From: Acidobacteriota bacterium
GTDB lineage: Bacteria > Acidobacteriota > Thermoanaerobaculia > Thermoanaerobaculales > Sulfomarinibacteraceae
Direction: 5' to 3'
NCBI GenBank assembly: GCA_013152895.1
Contig: JAADFN010000035.1
Span: forward strand, 1-37,518
Length of the DNA stretch: 37,518 bases
Positions within the stretch are counted from its first letter, which is position 1; every line of letters starts with the position of its first letter. Of the stretch, positions 1 through 8,024 are shown piece by piece. A model generated the notes under the pieces. It was not told the origin of the DNA. It was given only the letters and a program-made list of their open reading frames with translations, and did not search any database. Both the position numbers and the translations under genes were made by a program.

Positions 1-221
1 GAACCTTCCTGAAGGCTCGCTCCCGGCAGGATCCCGATCGTCAATCCGCCCGCCTCGACCGCGCCGCGGCACGCGGCTGCCATCGCTCCGCCCCCCCCAC
101 CCGTCAGCACCGCCCACCCCGCGGCAGCCGCCGCCCGGCCCAGCTCCCCGGCGACACGCTCCTCCGCAGCCGAGGTGGCCCCGGGGCCCAGAACCGCGAG
201 GATGGGAATCCTGAGACTCAT
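1..221 (-). CDS. LOG-like / TIGR00725-type nucleotide-binding protein, N-terminal part
   Basis: The gene starts with ATG at 221 and runs off the left edge, so only about 73 residues are visible. The N-terminus reads MSLRIPILAVLGPGATSA, then a helix rich in Ala, then a glycine-rich loop TGGGGGAMAAACRGA followed by GLTIGILPG. This beta-strand / glycine-loop / helix pattern is that of the Rossmann-like SLOG/LOG superfamily, nearest to the TIGR00725 family. Family members bind nucleotides, and LOG proteins cleave nucleoside 5'-monophosphates. The usual PGGxGT catalytic motif would lie beyond the edge, so enzymatic activity cannot be judged. A TATACT box at 242-247 on the same strand and a weak GGTGGAG upstream of ATG suggest its own promoter. 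It could also be a DprA-like relative, but the short start before the first strand favours TIGR00725. Confidence 0.7.
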   Translation of the reverse strand, partial: MSLRIPILAVLGPGATSAAEERVAGELGRAAAAAGWAVLTGGGGGAMAAACRGAVEAGGLTIGILPGASLQEG

Positions 222-241
222 GCGATCGTGCTCCACCCGCC

Positions 242-247
242 AGTATA
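242..247 (-). promoter_or_regulatory. Putative -10 box (TATACT) for the LOG-like gene
   Basis: On the minus strand TATACT lies 20 bases before the ATG at 221, which would give a leader of roughly 14 bases containing a GGTGGAG ribosome-binding sequence. No convincing -35 element is visible. Confidence 0.4.
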
Positions 248-285
248 CGGCGCATCCGCCTCACCGGTCCCGCCATGCGCGAGGA

Positions 286-1305
286 TCATGCCACGCAGTA
301 GAACTCACGGCCCTCGACGAGTTCCAGCGCCTTCAAGCGTTGGCGGATCAGTTCGCGAGCCCCGCGTGATGCAACCGCCGCCAGCACGATGCTCTCCGGC
401 GTTCGAAGCACCGGGAGATCGTCCGGAGAGTGGACGGGTACGCCCCGCACCGTCCGGCCGATCTTTGCCGGATCGATGTCGACGAATGCGGCGATGGCGG
501 CTCCCGCGCGCAGGAGATGCTTCGACAGCCGGCGTCCCGTCTGGCCGGCGCCCCACACGATGACTGGCCTTCCTCCTGCAAGAGGACCCTTGACAAGAAA
601 GCACGCCTTGGCCCTGAGAAAATTCTCCACCGAGTACCGGCCATCCGTTCGCGTCAGGCGGCCGGCATGCTCACGCCAGAAGTAGAGGACCTGGGGCGTC
701 TTGCCGAAACGCACGCCCCGTTCAACCAGCCTGAGCCACAGGTCGTAATCCTCCGGCCACCCCTCGTCCCGCCAGCCCCCGGCCGCCTCGAGAACCTGGC
801 GCCGGATCAACGCCGAGGGATGGGCCAGCGGGCTCTCGACGAACCGTTCGCGCACCATCGCCTCGTGGCTGACCAGGCCGTTGAGCCACGTCTCGTAGAT
901 GCGGAATCCCTCGGCCACACGGTGAACCGGGATGTGACGCACGAGACACGAGACGACGCCTGCATCGGGGTGACTCGCCAGCCAGCGGAGCTGAAGCTCG
1001 AGACGCCGCGGGTGGCAAGCATCGTCGGCATCCATCCTCGCAACGAGGGGCGCCCGGCAGAGCTCGAGCCCTGCGTTCAACGCCGAGACCAGCCCCCCGT
1101 GCGGACGTCTGAAAACCCGGATCCGGGGATCGATCTGCGCCCAGCTTTCCAGGAGATCGCCGGACCCGTCGCGAGAACCGTCGTCCACCGCGACGAGCTC
1201 GAAATCTCTGAACGTCTGGCGCTCGACGCTCGTCAGGCAGGCGTCGAGAAACCCACGCGCATCGAGGACCGGCAGCAGGACGGAAACGCGGGGCGTCACC
1301 GTCAC
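286..1305 (-). CDS. Family 2 glycosyltransferase fused to a C-terminal Rossmann-like domain
   Basis: This 339-residue protein begins at a GTG (VTVTPRVSVLLPVLDA), chosen because the GT-A fold starts immediately after it and the upstream frame lies in a non-coding repeat. Residues about 5-220 are a GT2 domain: VDDGSRDGS nucleotide-binding region near 40-48, the metal-binding DxD at D92-D94 (MDADD), and an EDYDLW motif near 185-190 typical of bacterial surface-polysaccharide glycosyltransferases. Residues about 245-339 form a second domain opening with VIVWGAGQTGRRL, a Rossmann GxGxxG-type loop, followed by FVDIDPAKIG. That resembles the N-terminal domain of PglD-like sugar acyltransferases or CoA/NAD-binding domains. 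The enzyme probably adds a sugar to a surface glycan; donor and acceptor cannot be read from sequence. A clear Shine-Dalgarno is lacking and the start is moderately uncertain. Confidence 0.8.
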   Translation of the reverse strand: MTVTPRVSVLLPVLDARGFLDACLTSVERQTFRDFELVAVDDGSRDGSGDLLESWAQIDPRIRVFRRPHGGLVSALNAGLELCRAPLVARMDADDACHPRRLELQLRWLASHPDAGVVSCLVRHIPVHRVAEGFRIYETWLNGLVSHEAMVRERFVESPLAHPSALIRRQVLEAAGGWRDEGWPEDYDLWLRLVERGVRFGKTPQVLYFWREHAGRLTRTDGRYSVENFLRAKACFLVKGPLAGGRPVIVWGAGQTGRRLSKHLLRAGAAIAAFVDIDPAKIGRTVRGVPVHSPDDLPVLRTPESIVLAAVASRGARELIRQRLKALELVEGREFYCVA

Positions 1306-1315
1306 ATCGCGAGCC

Positions 1316-1495
1316 TGGCCGGCATGTCTCGCACACTTCCTGCTGCGACCGCGGATACGCTCACCGGTGCGGCTCCTCTCGCTGCGGCGGCGCCAACAAC
1401 GTGCCTCGAGCACGTCGGCCCCACCTTGGTCGAAACACAACACTGACGGGCGTCTTCACCGTCTCGCAACGAAAGTCCGTAGAGATGCGGGCTGG
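1316..1495 (-). repeat. Interspersed non-coding repeat, copy A
   Basis: Read on the minus strand, this stretch aligns with 27386-27568 and 7860-8024 on the plus strand. Shared landmarks in order are an end motif AGCCCGCATCTCT, GGACTTTCGTTGCGAGAC, AGACGCCCG, GACCAAGGTGG, a GTGCTCGAGGCAC mini-hairpin, and GGCGCCGCCGC. The far end (GTGTGCGAGACATGCCGG) is an approximate inverted copy of the first end. It sits between the start of the GT2 gene and the stop of the secreted-protein gene. Confidence 0.7.
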
Positions 1496-1520
1496 AGAAG
1501 CTCTGGCGCGTCACGCGGTC

Positions 1521-2384
1521 CTACTCTCCTCCGGCTCCCGCCGCCTGCACCGGCACCGGCAACACGGTCCTTGGATCCTGCGTCGAACGGTCCACGACCG
1601 ATCCGTACACGGCCATCGGCCCCTTGACGGTGATCAAGAGGTCGAACCGCTGGGGCGGCAGGCACACCGCCATGATCGAATTGACCGGCGAAAGATGGAC
1701 CTGGATCCAGCTCCGTGCCGGAACCGTTACCGTCGCTGGAAGGCCCATCAGCTTGCCATCGACGTACACCGCGCTGTCGCCCGTCTGGGGTCCAAGATCG
1801 ATGATGGCGTCAAGCGGCTCGTCCCCGGGGTTCGCAAACCCCACGTACGAATCAAACTCGCGTGGTCCACATGAATTGGGGTGCCAGATCATGCCTGGAA
1901 GCATCAGGACCTCTTGCGGGCCTGGCAACGCCGTGACATCGATCCCGTCGATCGTTTGACCGAAGCCCTGAAGCGGTCCCGTCGTCGAAATCTCCCAGTC
2001 CCTGACGTTGGTCACACGGCTTGTGACGACGAGCGGACCATCCGCCGAGAGGAGGAGCCCCCCCACGGCAGAATCGGGGCAGCCGAGCTCCATCCCGATA
2101 TCCCACGGTTTCCAGATCACCGTGCTCTCGGCTGGAACCTGGATCTGCCTGGCAGGTGGGAGACAGGGGTGGGTCAGATCCATGCTCCCCGGCAGAAAGA
2201 CCGGCGGATCGACGGTGATCGTCTCCTGGGTCGGATTGACAAGGGAGATCTCCGTGTACCAGAGATTCCCGGACGATCCGGGCAACGCGTACGTGAATAC
2301 GGGCAGAAGAATCTGTCCGGCCATGGCCTGCGATGCCACGAGTAGAGCCGTGACGAACAGAACACCAAGGGCCTTTCTCATCAT
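1521..2384 (-). CDS. Secreted beta-rich protein of unknown function
   Basis: The product is 287 residues with a clear signal peptide: two Met, RK, a hydrophobic core, and cleavage probably after SQAMA before GQILLPVF. The mature part is rich in beta-forming and Pro/Gly residues, contains several cysteines that could form disulphides outside the cytoplasm, and has phrases such as WYTEISLVNPTQETITV that look like an immunoglobulin- or adhesin-like sandwich. I do not recognise a named family or catalytic motif. Its start overlaps the stop of the upstream WaaE-like glycosyltransferase by 4 bases, so the two are translationally coupled. A role at the cell surface is inference only. A repeat (copy A) lies directly downstream. 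Confidence 0.75.
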   Translation of the reverse strand: MMRKALGVLFVTALLVASQAMAGQILLPVFTYALPGSSGNLWYTEISLVNPTQETITVDPPVFLPGSMDLTHPCLPPARQIQVPAESTVIWKPWDIGMELGCPDSAVGGLLLSADGPLVVTSRVTNVRDWEISTTGPLQGFGQTIDGIDVTALPGPQEVLMLPGMIWHPNSCGPREFDSYVGFANPGDEPLDAIIDLGPQTGDSAVYVDGKLMGLPATVTVPARSWIQVHLSPVNSIMAVCLPPQRFDLLITVKGPMAVYGSVVDRSTQDPRTVLPVPVQAAGAGGE

Positions 2385-3166
2385 GTCCCTCCCCGGCTTC
2401 CGCCTCCAGGCGGGCGCCGATGCTCAAGCTCCCACAAGAAGCAGTACTTTGCGAACACGGACACGTACGTGCTTCCAGCGGCGATCAGCCCGGGCGCTCC
2501 ATCGAGAATGGCGCCCTTGACGAGCAACGCCTTGAAGAACGCAGCCGCGGGGCTGACCAGTATTTTCCCAACTCCAGAACGTTTCCCCCTCTCATGATAC
2601 GACATCGCGGCGATGCGCGCATAGGAGAGTAGCCGCCGCAAGTGGTCATCGAGGTCGCGGTACGAATAGTGCTCGAGAAAACCGCCGTGCAGCTTGGCTG
2701 TACGTCCGTCGATCCGCAAGCTGTCATGGGGATCGTAGCCGCCCCAAGCCGGCTCGGCGTCACGCCTGACAAGCCGCAGCTTCCAGTCCGGCTGCCACAT
2801 GTGCCTGAGCGTCCGCCCGAGATAGATGGTCCTCCGGTTGACCATGTAGCCATCAGCGTGGGGCGCCTGCAACGCCGCGACGATCGCATCTCTCAGCTTT
2901 GGCGAGACCACCTCGTCGCAATCAAGCGCCAGGATCCAGGGCTGCGTACACTTGTCGAGCGCAGAGTTCTTCTGCGCGATGTGCCCCTTCCAGTCCTCCT
3001 CGAAGACGTAGGCGCCGGCACGAATGGCAATCTCCCTGGTCGCATCCGTGGAGTGCGAATCCACAACGATGATCTCCGATGCCATCTCCCGGACGGCTTC
3101 GATCGTCCTCAGGATGTTCGCCTCCTCGTTGAAGGAGATCATCGACACCGAAAGAGGAAGGCTCAT
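2381..3166 (-). CDS. WaaE/KdtX-like family 2 glycosyltransferase
   Basis: The predicted protein is 261 residues from the ATG at 3166 (MSLPLSVSMISFNEEANI), the first Met before the GT-A fold; upstream codons in the frame do not look coding. It shows the features of lipopolysaccharide-core beta-glycosyltransferases of the WaaE/KdtX group: SFNEEANI, IIVVDSHSTDAT, QKNSAL and a DxD motif LDCDEV at D82-D84, followed by WKLRLVRR and a GGFLEHYS segment. Length fits that family. It would act at the inner face of the membrane and transfer a hexose to a lipid-linked core or similar acceptor. It is coupled by ATGA to the secreted protein gene downstream and divergent from the GT4-metH unit. The exact sugar is unknown. 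Confidence 0.85.
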   Translation of the reverse strand: MSLPLSVSMISFNEEANILRTIEAVREMASEIIVVDSHSTDATREIAIRAGAYVFEEDWKGHIAQKNSALDKCTQPWILALDCDEVVSPKLRDAIVAALQAPHADGYMVNRRTIYLGRTLRHMWQPDWKLRLVRRDAEPAWGGYDPHDSLRIDGRTAKLHGGFLEHYSYRDLDDHLRRLLSYARIAAMSYHERGKRSGVGKILVSPAAAFFKALLVKGAILDGAPGLIAAGSTYVSVFAKYCFLWELEHRRPPGGGSRGGT

Positions 3167-3230
3167 CCCACGCCGGCCCTTCCCGTCCCTGCCCGGTTCC
3201 AGCCCGGGCGGCACGAAGAGTATCGAGCTC

Positions 3231-3236
3231 AGTGTA
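3231..3236 (-). promoter_or_regulatory. Putative extended -10 (TGG-TACACT) for the WaaE-like gene
   Basis: On the minus strand TTGGTACACT gives a TGn-extended -10 about 65 bases upstream of the ATG at 3166. A second candidate, GATACT, lies at 3219-3224. No good -35 is visible. Confidence 0.35.
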
Positions 3237-3363
3237 CCAATATGTGCGACGTGAGGCATTTCGGCCAAGGTGCAAAGTTGTTGCGCCATCATTCATCATT
3301 TTGCCTTCCCCTCCCCCGGGCGCTCCCCGACTTCCTCTTCAGAGCTCGGCGTTCCTTCGCGGG

Positions 3364-3369
3364 TATACT
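3364..3369 (+). promoter_or_regulatory. Putative -10 box (TATACT) directly before the GT4 start
   Basis: TATACT ends 7 bases before the ATG at 3377. Transcription from it would begin at or within a base of the start codon, so the mRNA would be leaderless or nearly so. There is no Shine-Dalgarno. Confidence 0.6.
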
Positions 3370-3376
3370 CTCCGAG

Positions 3377-4447
3377 ATGCAGGTTCTTTTCATCGTCTCG
3401 TCGAACAAGTACACGGGCGCCGCTGCGGCCGCCGAGCACTGCTGCCGCGCGCTTCACGCCGCCGGCGTCGAAGCGAAGCTCCTCTTCGTCGGCGGAAACA
3501 ACCTCCAGGACCGGCTCGCTGGATTCGAGTGGGCGCTCCCGGACCTTCGCAAGGAACGCCGTCTCGCGGATCTCAAGGCGAACCTCGCCCGCATCCGCGA
3601 TCACGCGCTCGAATCCGATGTCGTGGTCTGTCATCTCCCCCACGATCACACCCTCTGCCACCTGTCCCGCGCGTGGAAGACGACGCCGCTTGTGCGCAAC
3701 TTCAGGAACGCCAAGCACGTCGCCGGCGGACCGCTCCGCGGCCGCTTGTACCGGCACCTCGGCGGCGCCACCTTTGCCAACACCGCGCTCCAAGAGCAGT
3801 TCCAGCGCAAGCACGGTCAGCCCCCCCCCGCGGCGACGTTTCCCGTCCCCCTGGAAGAACGGTTTCAGCCCGGCCGCGACGGGAACCCGTGGCGGCGGAA
3901 CTTCGGAATTCACGATGCCGCACCGGTGCTCGGCATGATCGGCAAGGTCGCCGCCGGACGTGGCTTCGACACCTTGATCCAGACGGCGGCGCGCCTGTCC
4001 CACGACCTGCACGTCCTGATCATCGGTCACGGCGAGGCCCGGCCGCGGATCGAGGCGCTTGCCACCTCCCTCGGCCTGGCCGGCCACGTGCACTGGGCCG
4101 GCTACCGGGGACGTGAGTTGCCCGAGCTCTACGCGGCGATGGATGTCGTGCTCTTCCCTGCAGCAGGTTCCGACCACGGTCATCGCGCGATCTCCGAGGC
4201 GCAGGGGTGTGGGCGGCCGGTCGTCGCTGCCGCGCTGCCGGGGGTCGAAGACCTGATCGAGGATGGGGTCACGGGGCGGATCGTCCCGGGATCGCCCACC
4301 GATCTCGCCGCGGCCGTTTCGGAGATCCTTTCGAATCGCATCCTGGCCGAAAGGCTCGGTCACGCCGCGGCGCTCGCCGTCGAGTCCCGGCGGTTCCCCG
4401 CGGTCGGCCGGCGCCTCGCAGCATTTCTCGAGGAGATCGCCTCGTGA
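3377..4447 (+). CDS. Family 4 (group 1) glycosyltransferase
   Basis: The product is 356 residues from ATG 3377 (MQVLFIVSSNKYTGAAAAAE), which is the natural start of the N-terminal Rossmann domain. The C-terminal half has the group 1 transferase pattern: GMIGKVAAGRGFDTLI, LHVLIIGHGEARPRIE, VHWAGYRGRELPELYAAMDVV, then the donor-binding region around HRAISEAQGCGRPVVAA and GVEDLIEDGVTG. This is a GT-B fold enzyme of GT4 type, likely using a nucleotide sugar to extend a surface glycan; the substrate cannot be named. The gene has a -10 box immediately before the start and no Shine-Dalgarno. Its stop overlaps the GTG start of metH by four bases (GTGA), so the two are co-translated although no biochemical link is obvious. 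Confidence 0.88.
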   Translation: MQVLFIVSSNKYTGAAAAAEHCCRALHAAGVEAKLLFVGGNNLQDRLAGFEWALPDLRKERRLADLKANLARIRDHALESDVVVCHLPHDHTLCHLSRAWKTTPLVRNFRNAKHVAGGPLRGRLYRHLGGATFANTALQEQFQRKHGQPPPAATFPVPLEERFQPGRDGNPWRRNFGIHDAAPVLGMIGKVAAGRGFDTLIQTAARLSHDLHVLIIGHGEARPRIEALATSLGLAGHVHWAGYRGRELPELYAAMDVVLFPAAGSDHGHRAISEAQGCGRPVVAAALPGVEDLIEDGVTGRIVPGSPTDLAAAVSEILSNRILAERLGHAAALAVESRRFPAVGRRLAAFLEEIAS

Positions 4448-7400
4448 GCCGCTCCAGCGCGCTTCGCGAAGCCCTCGACGAACGCATCCTGCTGCTCGAC
4501 GGCGCCACGGGAACGGCCCTCGAAGCGATGCAGCTCGACGTCCGGGACTACGGCGGAGAGCGCCTCGCCGGCTGCAACGAGGCGCTGGTTCTCAACGCGC
4601 CGGACGCCGTGCTCCGGCTTCACCGTTTCTACCTGGAGGCCGGGGCCGACATCGTCGAGACCGATACCTTCGGCGCATCGCCGGTCGTCCTTGCCGAGTA
4701 CGGGCTCGAGGATCGGGCGCGCGAGATCAACCTCCGCGCTGCCAAGCTCGCGCGCGAGGCGGCGGATGCATTCGCAACCTCGGGCCGCCCCCGCTGGGTC
4801 GCGGGTTCGATGGGGCCGACGACGAAGAGCCTGACGCTGATCGGCGGGATCACGTTCGGCGCGCTCGTGGCCGCGTACCGGATCCAGGCCGAGGGGCTGG
4901 CGGAGGGCGGCGCCGACGTGCTCCTGATCGAAACGTCGCAGGATCCGCTCAACCTCAAGGCCGCCCTGATTGCGTGCCGGGACGCCGCGCCCGGGATGCC
5001 GGTCGCCGTGTCGGCCACGATCGAGCCTGGCGGCACGACCCTCGGCGGCCAGACGATCGAAGCCGTGGCCGTCATGGTTGAACCGTGGCGCCCACTGTGG
5101 ATCGGCATCAACTGCTCGACCGGCCCCGGCCCGATGCGGGAGCACGTGCGGGCGCTCGCCGCGATGAGCCCGGCATTCCTCTCCGTCGTTCCCAACGCCG
5201 GGATGCCCGACGAATCCGGGCGCTACACCGAAACTCCGGAGCACATGGCTGCGATCCTCGACTCGTTCGCCGCCCAGGGATGGATCAATATCCTCGGCGG
5301 ATGTTGCGGGACGACGGACGCCCACATCCGTGCGCTGCGAGCGGTCGCCGACTCGCACGCGCCGCGGCGGCCGGCCGACTACGAGCCTTCATGGGCCGCG
5401 GGCGGTATCGCCGTCCCGCTTCGCCAGGAACGGCCGCCGACCCTCGTGGGCGAGCGCACGAACGCCCTCGGTTCGAGAAGGTTCCGCGAGCTCCTCGACG
5501 CCGGCCGGTTCGCCGAAGCCGCCTCCGTCGGACGCCAGCAGGCCCGCCGCGGCGCCCACCTCCTCGACCTGTGCGTGGCCGATCCGAGCTCCGACGAGAC
5601 CGCACGCATGACTGCGCTTGTCCGGGCCGTCCGCCGCGCCGTCCGCATCCCCCTGATGATCGACACTACCGACCCAGAGGTCTTCAAGGCCGCGCTCGAG
5701 CTGGCCCCCGGCCGCCCGGTGCTGAACTCCGTCAACCTCGAGGATGGCGGCCAACGCCTCGAACGGATCGCCGCGCTCGCCCGGCGTTTCGGCTGTGCGC
5801 TCGTCGCCGGCTGCATCGACGAGGACCCCGACGATGGCATGGCACGTACCGCCGAACGCAAGCTCGATGTCGCCCGCCGGCTCGTCGATGTCCTCGAAGC
5901 TCACGGCCTGCGCCGCGCCGAGATCCTGGTCGACCCGCTCGTCTTCCCCGCCGCGACCGGTGACCCGAAGTTTGCCGGGTCGGCCGCCGAGACGGTCGAG
6001 GGGATCCGCCGGATCAAGGCGGCGATCCCGGGCGTCCTCACCCTGGCCGGCATCTCCAACGTCTCCTTCGGCCTGCCAGCCGCCGCGCGCAAGGTCGTCA
6101 ACGCCGTTTTCCTGCACCGCTGCGTCGAGGCGGGTCTCGACGCGGCCATCGTCAACACGCAGGCGCTCGTACGCATCGCCACCCTCGATCCGGATGACGT
6201 CCGTCTGGTCGAGGCCATCCTGTTCGAGGGGGACCGCGCCGCCATCGACGCGCTGGTCGAACGTTTCCGCGGCGTCCGCGAACGCCGCGCCGGCGAGCTC
6301 GAACAACTCCCACCCGCCGAACGCCTGACGCGGATGGTCATCGAAGGGGAGCAGACGGGCCTCGAGGCAACGGTCGCCGCGCTCCTCGAGACGATGGAGC
6401 CGCTCGAGATCATCAACGGCCCGCTGATGGCCGGCATGGACGAGGTCGGCCGCCTCTTCGGGGACGGCCAGCTCATCGTCGCCGAGGTCCTGGTCTCGGC
6501 GGAGGTGATGCAGGCCGCGGTCGACCTGATCCGTCCCCACCTCCGCGGGGAGGACAGTGCCGATCGCGGATCGATCCTGCTGGCCACCGTCCGGGGCGAC
6601 GTCCACGACATCGGCAAGAACCTCGTCAGCATGATCTTTTCGACCAACGGGTGGAGGGTCGTCGATCTCGGCGTACAGGTCCCCTCCGAGCGGCTGATCG
6701 AGGCGTGGCGCGCCGAGCGAACCGACATCATCGGGCTCTCGGGCCTGCTCGTCCGCTCCGCCCACCAGATGGTCGCGACCGCCAAGGACCTGGCCGCCGG
6801 TGGCGTCGACGTTCCGGTCCTCGTCGGCGGCGCCGCGCTCAACCCGCGCTTCGTCCGCGAAAAGATCGCACCGGCCCATGCCGCGCCGGTGCGCTACGCC
6901 AAGGACGCCCTGGAGGGGCTCCGTCTCGCCAACGCCATCGCCTCCGGGCAGGAGGTTCCCGGCGACGAGGCGCCGCGCCATGCCACGGCGTCCGTCCGGC
7001 CGGAGCGAGGCCGCTCGGCCCCGGTTCGGACCGTCGAACCGCTGCCACCCGAGGCGCTTCCCTCGCCGCCCGACCTCGCCCGGCACGTGCTCCCCGGCAT
7101 CGCCCTCGACGAGGTGCTACCCTATCTCAACGTTCAGATGCTCCTCGGCAAGCATCTCGGGCTCGGCGGTCCGGTCAGGCGCCTCCTCGCCCGGGGCGAT
7201 CTCAAGGCCACCGAGCTCGCGGCCCGCGTCGACGCGCTGACCGACGAGGCCCTCGCGCACGGATGGCTCGCCCCGGCCGGCGTCTTCCGTTTCCTGCGCG
7301 CGTGGTCCGAGGGTGAAGACGCCGTTCTCGCCGATGCCGGGGGGAATGAGCTCGAACGGCTTCGCTTCCCTGCCACGCCGCGCCGGAGCGCCGCCGCCTG

Positions 7401-7824
7401 GATCCATCCCGATCCGGACGCGCACGACACGATCGCCCTGATGGTCGTCACCGCCGGACCCGCGTCCCGCGTGGCCGCGGAGGCTCTCAAGAACGAGGGC
7501 CGCCTGCTCGACTCGTTCGCCCTGCAGGCCCTCGCGCTCGAGACCGCCGAGGCAACCGCCGAGTGGCTGCACCGGCGTATCCGCGCCCTCTGGGGATTCC
7601 CCGATCCGCCGAGGCTCTCCATCGCGAACATTCTCAAGGCCCGTTACCGCGGGATTCGTCTCTCTCCCGGCTATCCCGCCCTGCCGGACCTCGAGATGCA
7701 ACGTCCGATCTTCCGCCTGCTCCGGCCCTCCGAGATCGGAATCGAGCTCACCGAGGGGCTGATGATGAACCCCGAGGCCTCGGTTTCAGCGGTGGTGCTG
7801 CACCACCCCGAGGCCCGGTACTGA
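4444..7824 (+). CDS. metH: Cobalamin-dependent methionine synthase
   Basis: This 1126-residue enzyme transfers a methyl group from 5-methyltetrahydrofolate to homocysteine through B12 to make methionine in the cytoplasm. The four modules are in order: an N-terminal homocysteine/zinc domain with cysteines C224 (GINCSTGP) and C287-C288 (GGCCGTT); a pterin domain starting near VGERTNALGS; the B12 cap and binding domain with the axial histidine H721 in GDVHDIGKN; and the C-terminal reactivation domain with RGIRLSPGYPALPD that binds S-adenosylmethionine. It starts at GTG 4444, overlapping the GT4 stop. E. coli MetH has 1227 residues; this protein ends abruptly at HHPEARY, where relatives usually continue about 25-35 residues. 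The repeat copy B follows close behind. No SAM or cobalamin riboswitch is evident upstream. Confidence 0.96.
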   Translation: MSRSSALREALDERILLLDGATGTALEAMQLDVRDYGGERLAGCNEALVLNAPDAVLRLHRFYLEAGADIVETDTFGASPVVLAEYGLEDRAREINLRAAKLAREAADAFATSGRPRWVAGSMGPTTKSLTLIGGITFGALVAAYRIQAEGLAEGGADVLLIETSQDPLNLKAALIACRDAAPGMPVAVSATIEPGGTTLGGQTIEAVAVMVEPWRPLWIGINCSTGPGPMREHVRALAAMSPAFLSVVPNAGMPDESGRYTETPEHMAAILDSFAAQGWINILGGCCGTTDAHIRALRAVADSHAPRRPADYEPSWAAGGIAVPLRQERPPTLVGERTNALGSRRFRELLDAGRFAEAASVGRQQARRGAHLLDLCVADPSSDETARMTALVRAVRRAVRIPLMIDTTDPEVFKAALELAPGRPVLNSVNLEDGGQRLERIAALARRFGCALVAGCIDEDPDDGMARTAERKLDVARRLVDVLEAHGLRRAEILVDPLVFPAATGDPKFAGSAAETVEGIRRIKAAIPGVLTLAGISNVSFGLPAAARKVVNAVFLHRCVEAGLDAAIVNTQALVRIATLDPDDVRLVEAILFEGDRAAIDALVERFRGVRERRAGELEQLPPAERLTRMVIEGEQTGLEATVAALLETMEPLEIINGPLMAGMDEVGRLFGDGQLIVAEVLVSAEVMQAAVDLIRPHLRGEDSADRGSILLATVRGDVHDIGKNLVSMIFSTNGWRVVDLGVQVPSERLIEAWRAERTDIIGLSGLLVRSAHQMVATAKDLAAGGVDVPVLVGGAALNPRFVREKIAPAHAAPVRYAKDALEGLRLANAIASGQEVPGDEAPRHATASVRPERGRSAPVRTVEPLPPEALPSPPDLARHVLPGIALDEVLPYLNVQMLLGKHLGLGGPVRRLLARGDLKATELAARVDALTDEALAHGWLAPAGVFRFLRAWSEGEDAVLADAGGNELERLRFPATPRRSAAAWIHPDPDAHDTIALMVVTAGPASRVAAEALKNEGRLLDSFALQALALETAEATAEWLHRRIRALWGFPDPPRLSIANILKARYRGIRLSPGYPALPDLEMQRPIFRLLRPSEIGIELTEGLMMNPEASVSAVVLHHPEARY

Positions 7825-7859
7825 CCCCACCGCATTCGGCTTTCCAGCTTCCTGGAATC

Positions 7860-8024
7860 GTACAGGCTTTCGTCGCGAGGCCGTGGAGACGCCCGTCCGT
7901 ACGGCGTTCCGGTCAGGCGGCGCCAAGGCGTGCTCGTGGCACGTCGCCGGTGGCGACGCCGGGAGAAACGCCGCAATGACGGGCGGACCCGGAGTCCCAG
8001 CAGGCGGTCCCAGGTGTGCGGGCT
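7860..8024 (+). repeat. Interspersed non-coding repeat, copy B
   Basis: It aligns along its length with copy C (27386-27568) and, inverted, with copy A. Shared blocks are CTTTCGTCGCGAGGCCGTGG, AGACGCCCG, AAGGCGTGCTCG, a GTGCTCGTGGCAC mini-hairpin, GAGAAACGCCGCAA and a terminal GTGTGCGGGCT. The left end is degenerate. It fills the gap between the convergent metH and helicase genes and its right end touches the helicase stop codon. Confidence 0.7.

Noticed and set aside
1306-1443. Extended N-terminus for the GT2 gene from GTG 1443
   Set aside because: The added residues are encoded by the non-coding repeat and do not belong to the GT-A fold; GTG 1305 fits better.
430-1446. Long plus-strand open frame opposite the GT2 gene
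   Set aside because: It has no domain pattern or ribosome-binding site and mirrors the minus-strand GT2 gene; long antisense frames are expected at this GC content.
3167-3376. SAM or cobalamin riboswitch upstream of the GT4-metH unit
   Set aside because: The GT4 start is directly behind a -10 box, so there is no leader on that transcript, and no riboswitch core is recognisable.
5389-7086. 565-codon minus-strand frame inside metH
   Set aside because: The opposite strand is unmistakably metH with all catalytic motifs; the antisense frame shows only acidic, repetitive composition.
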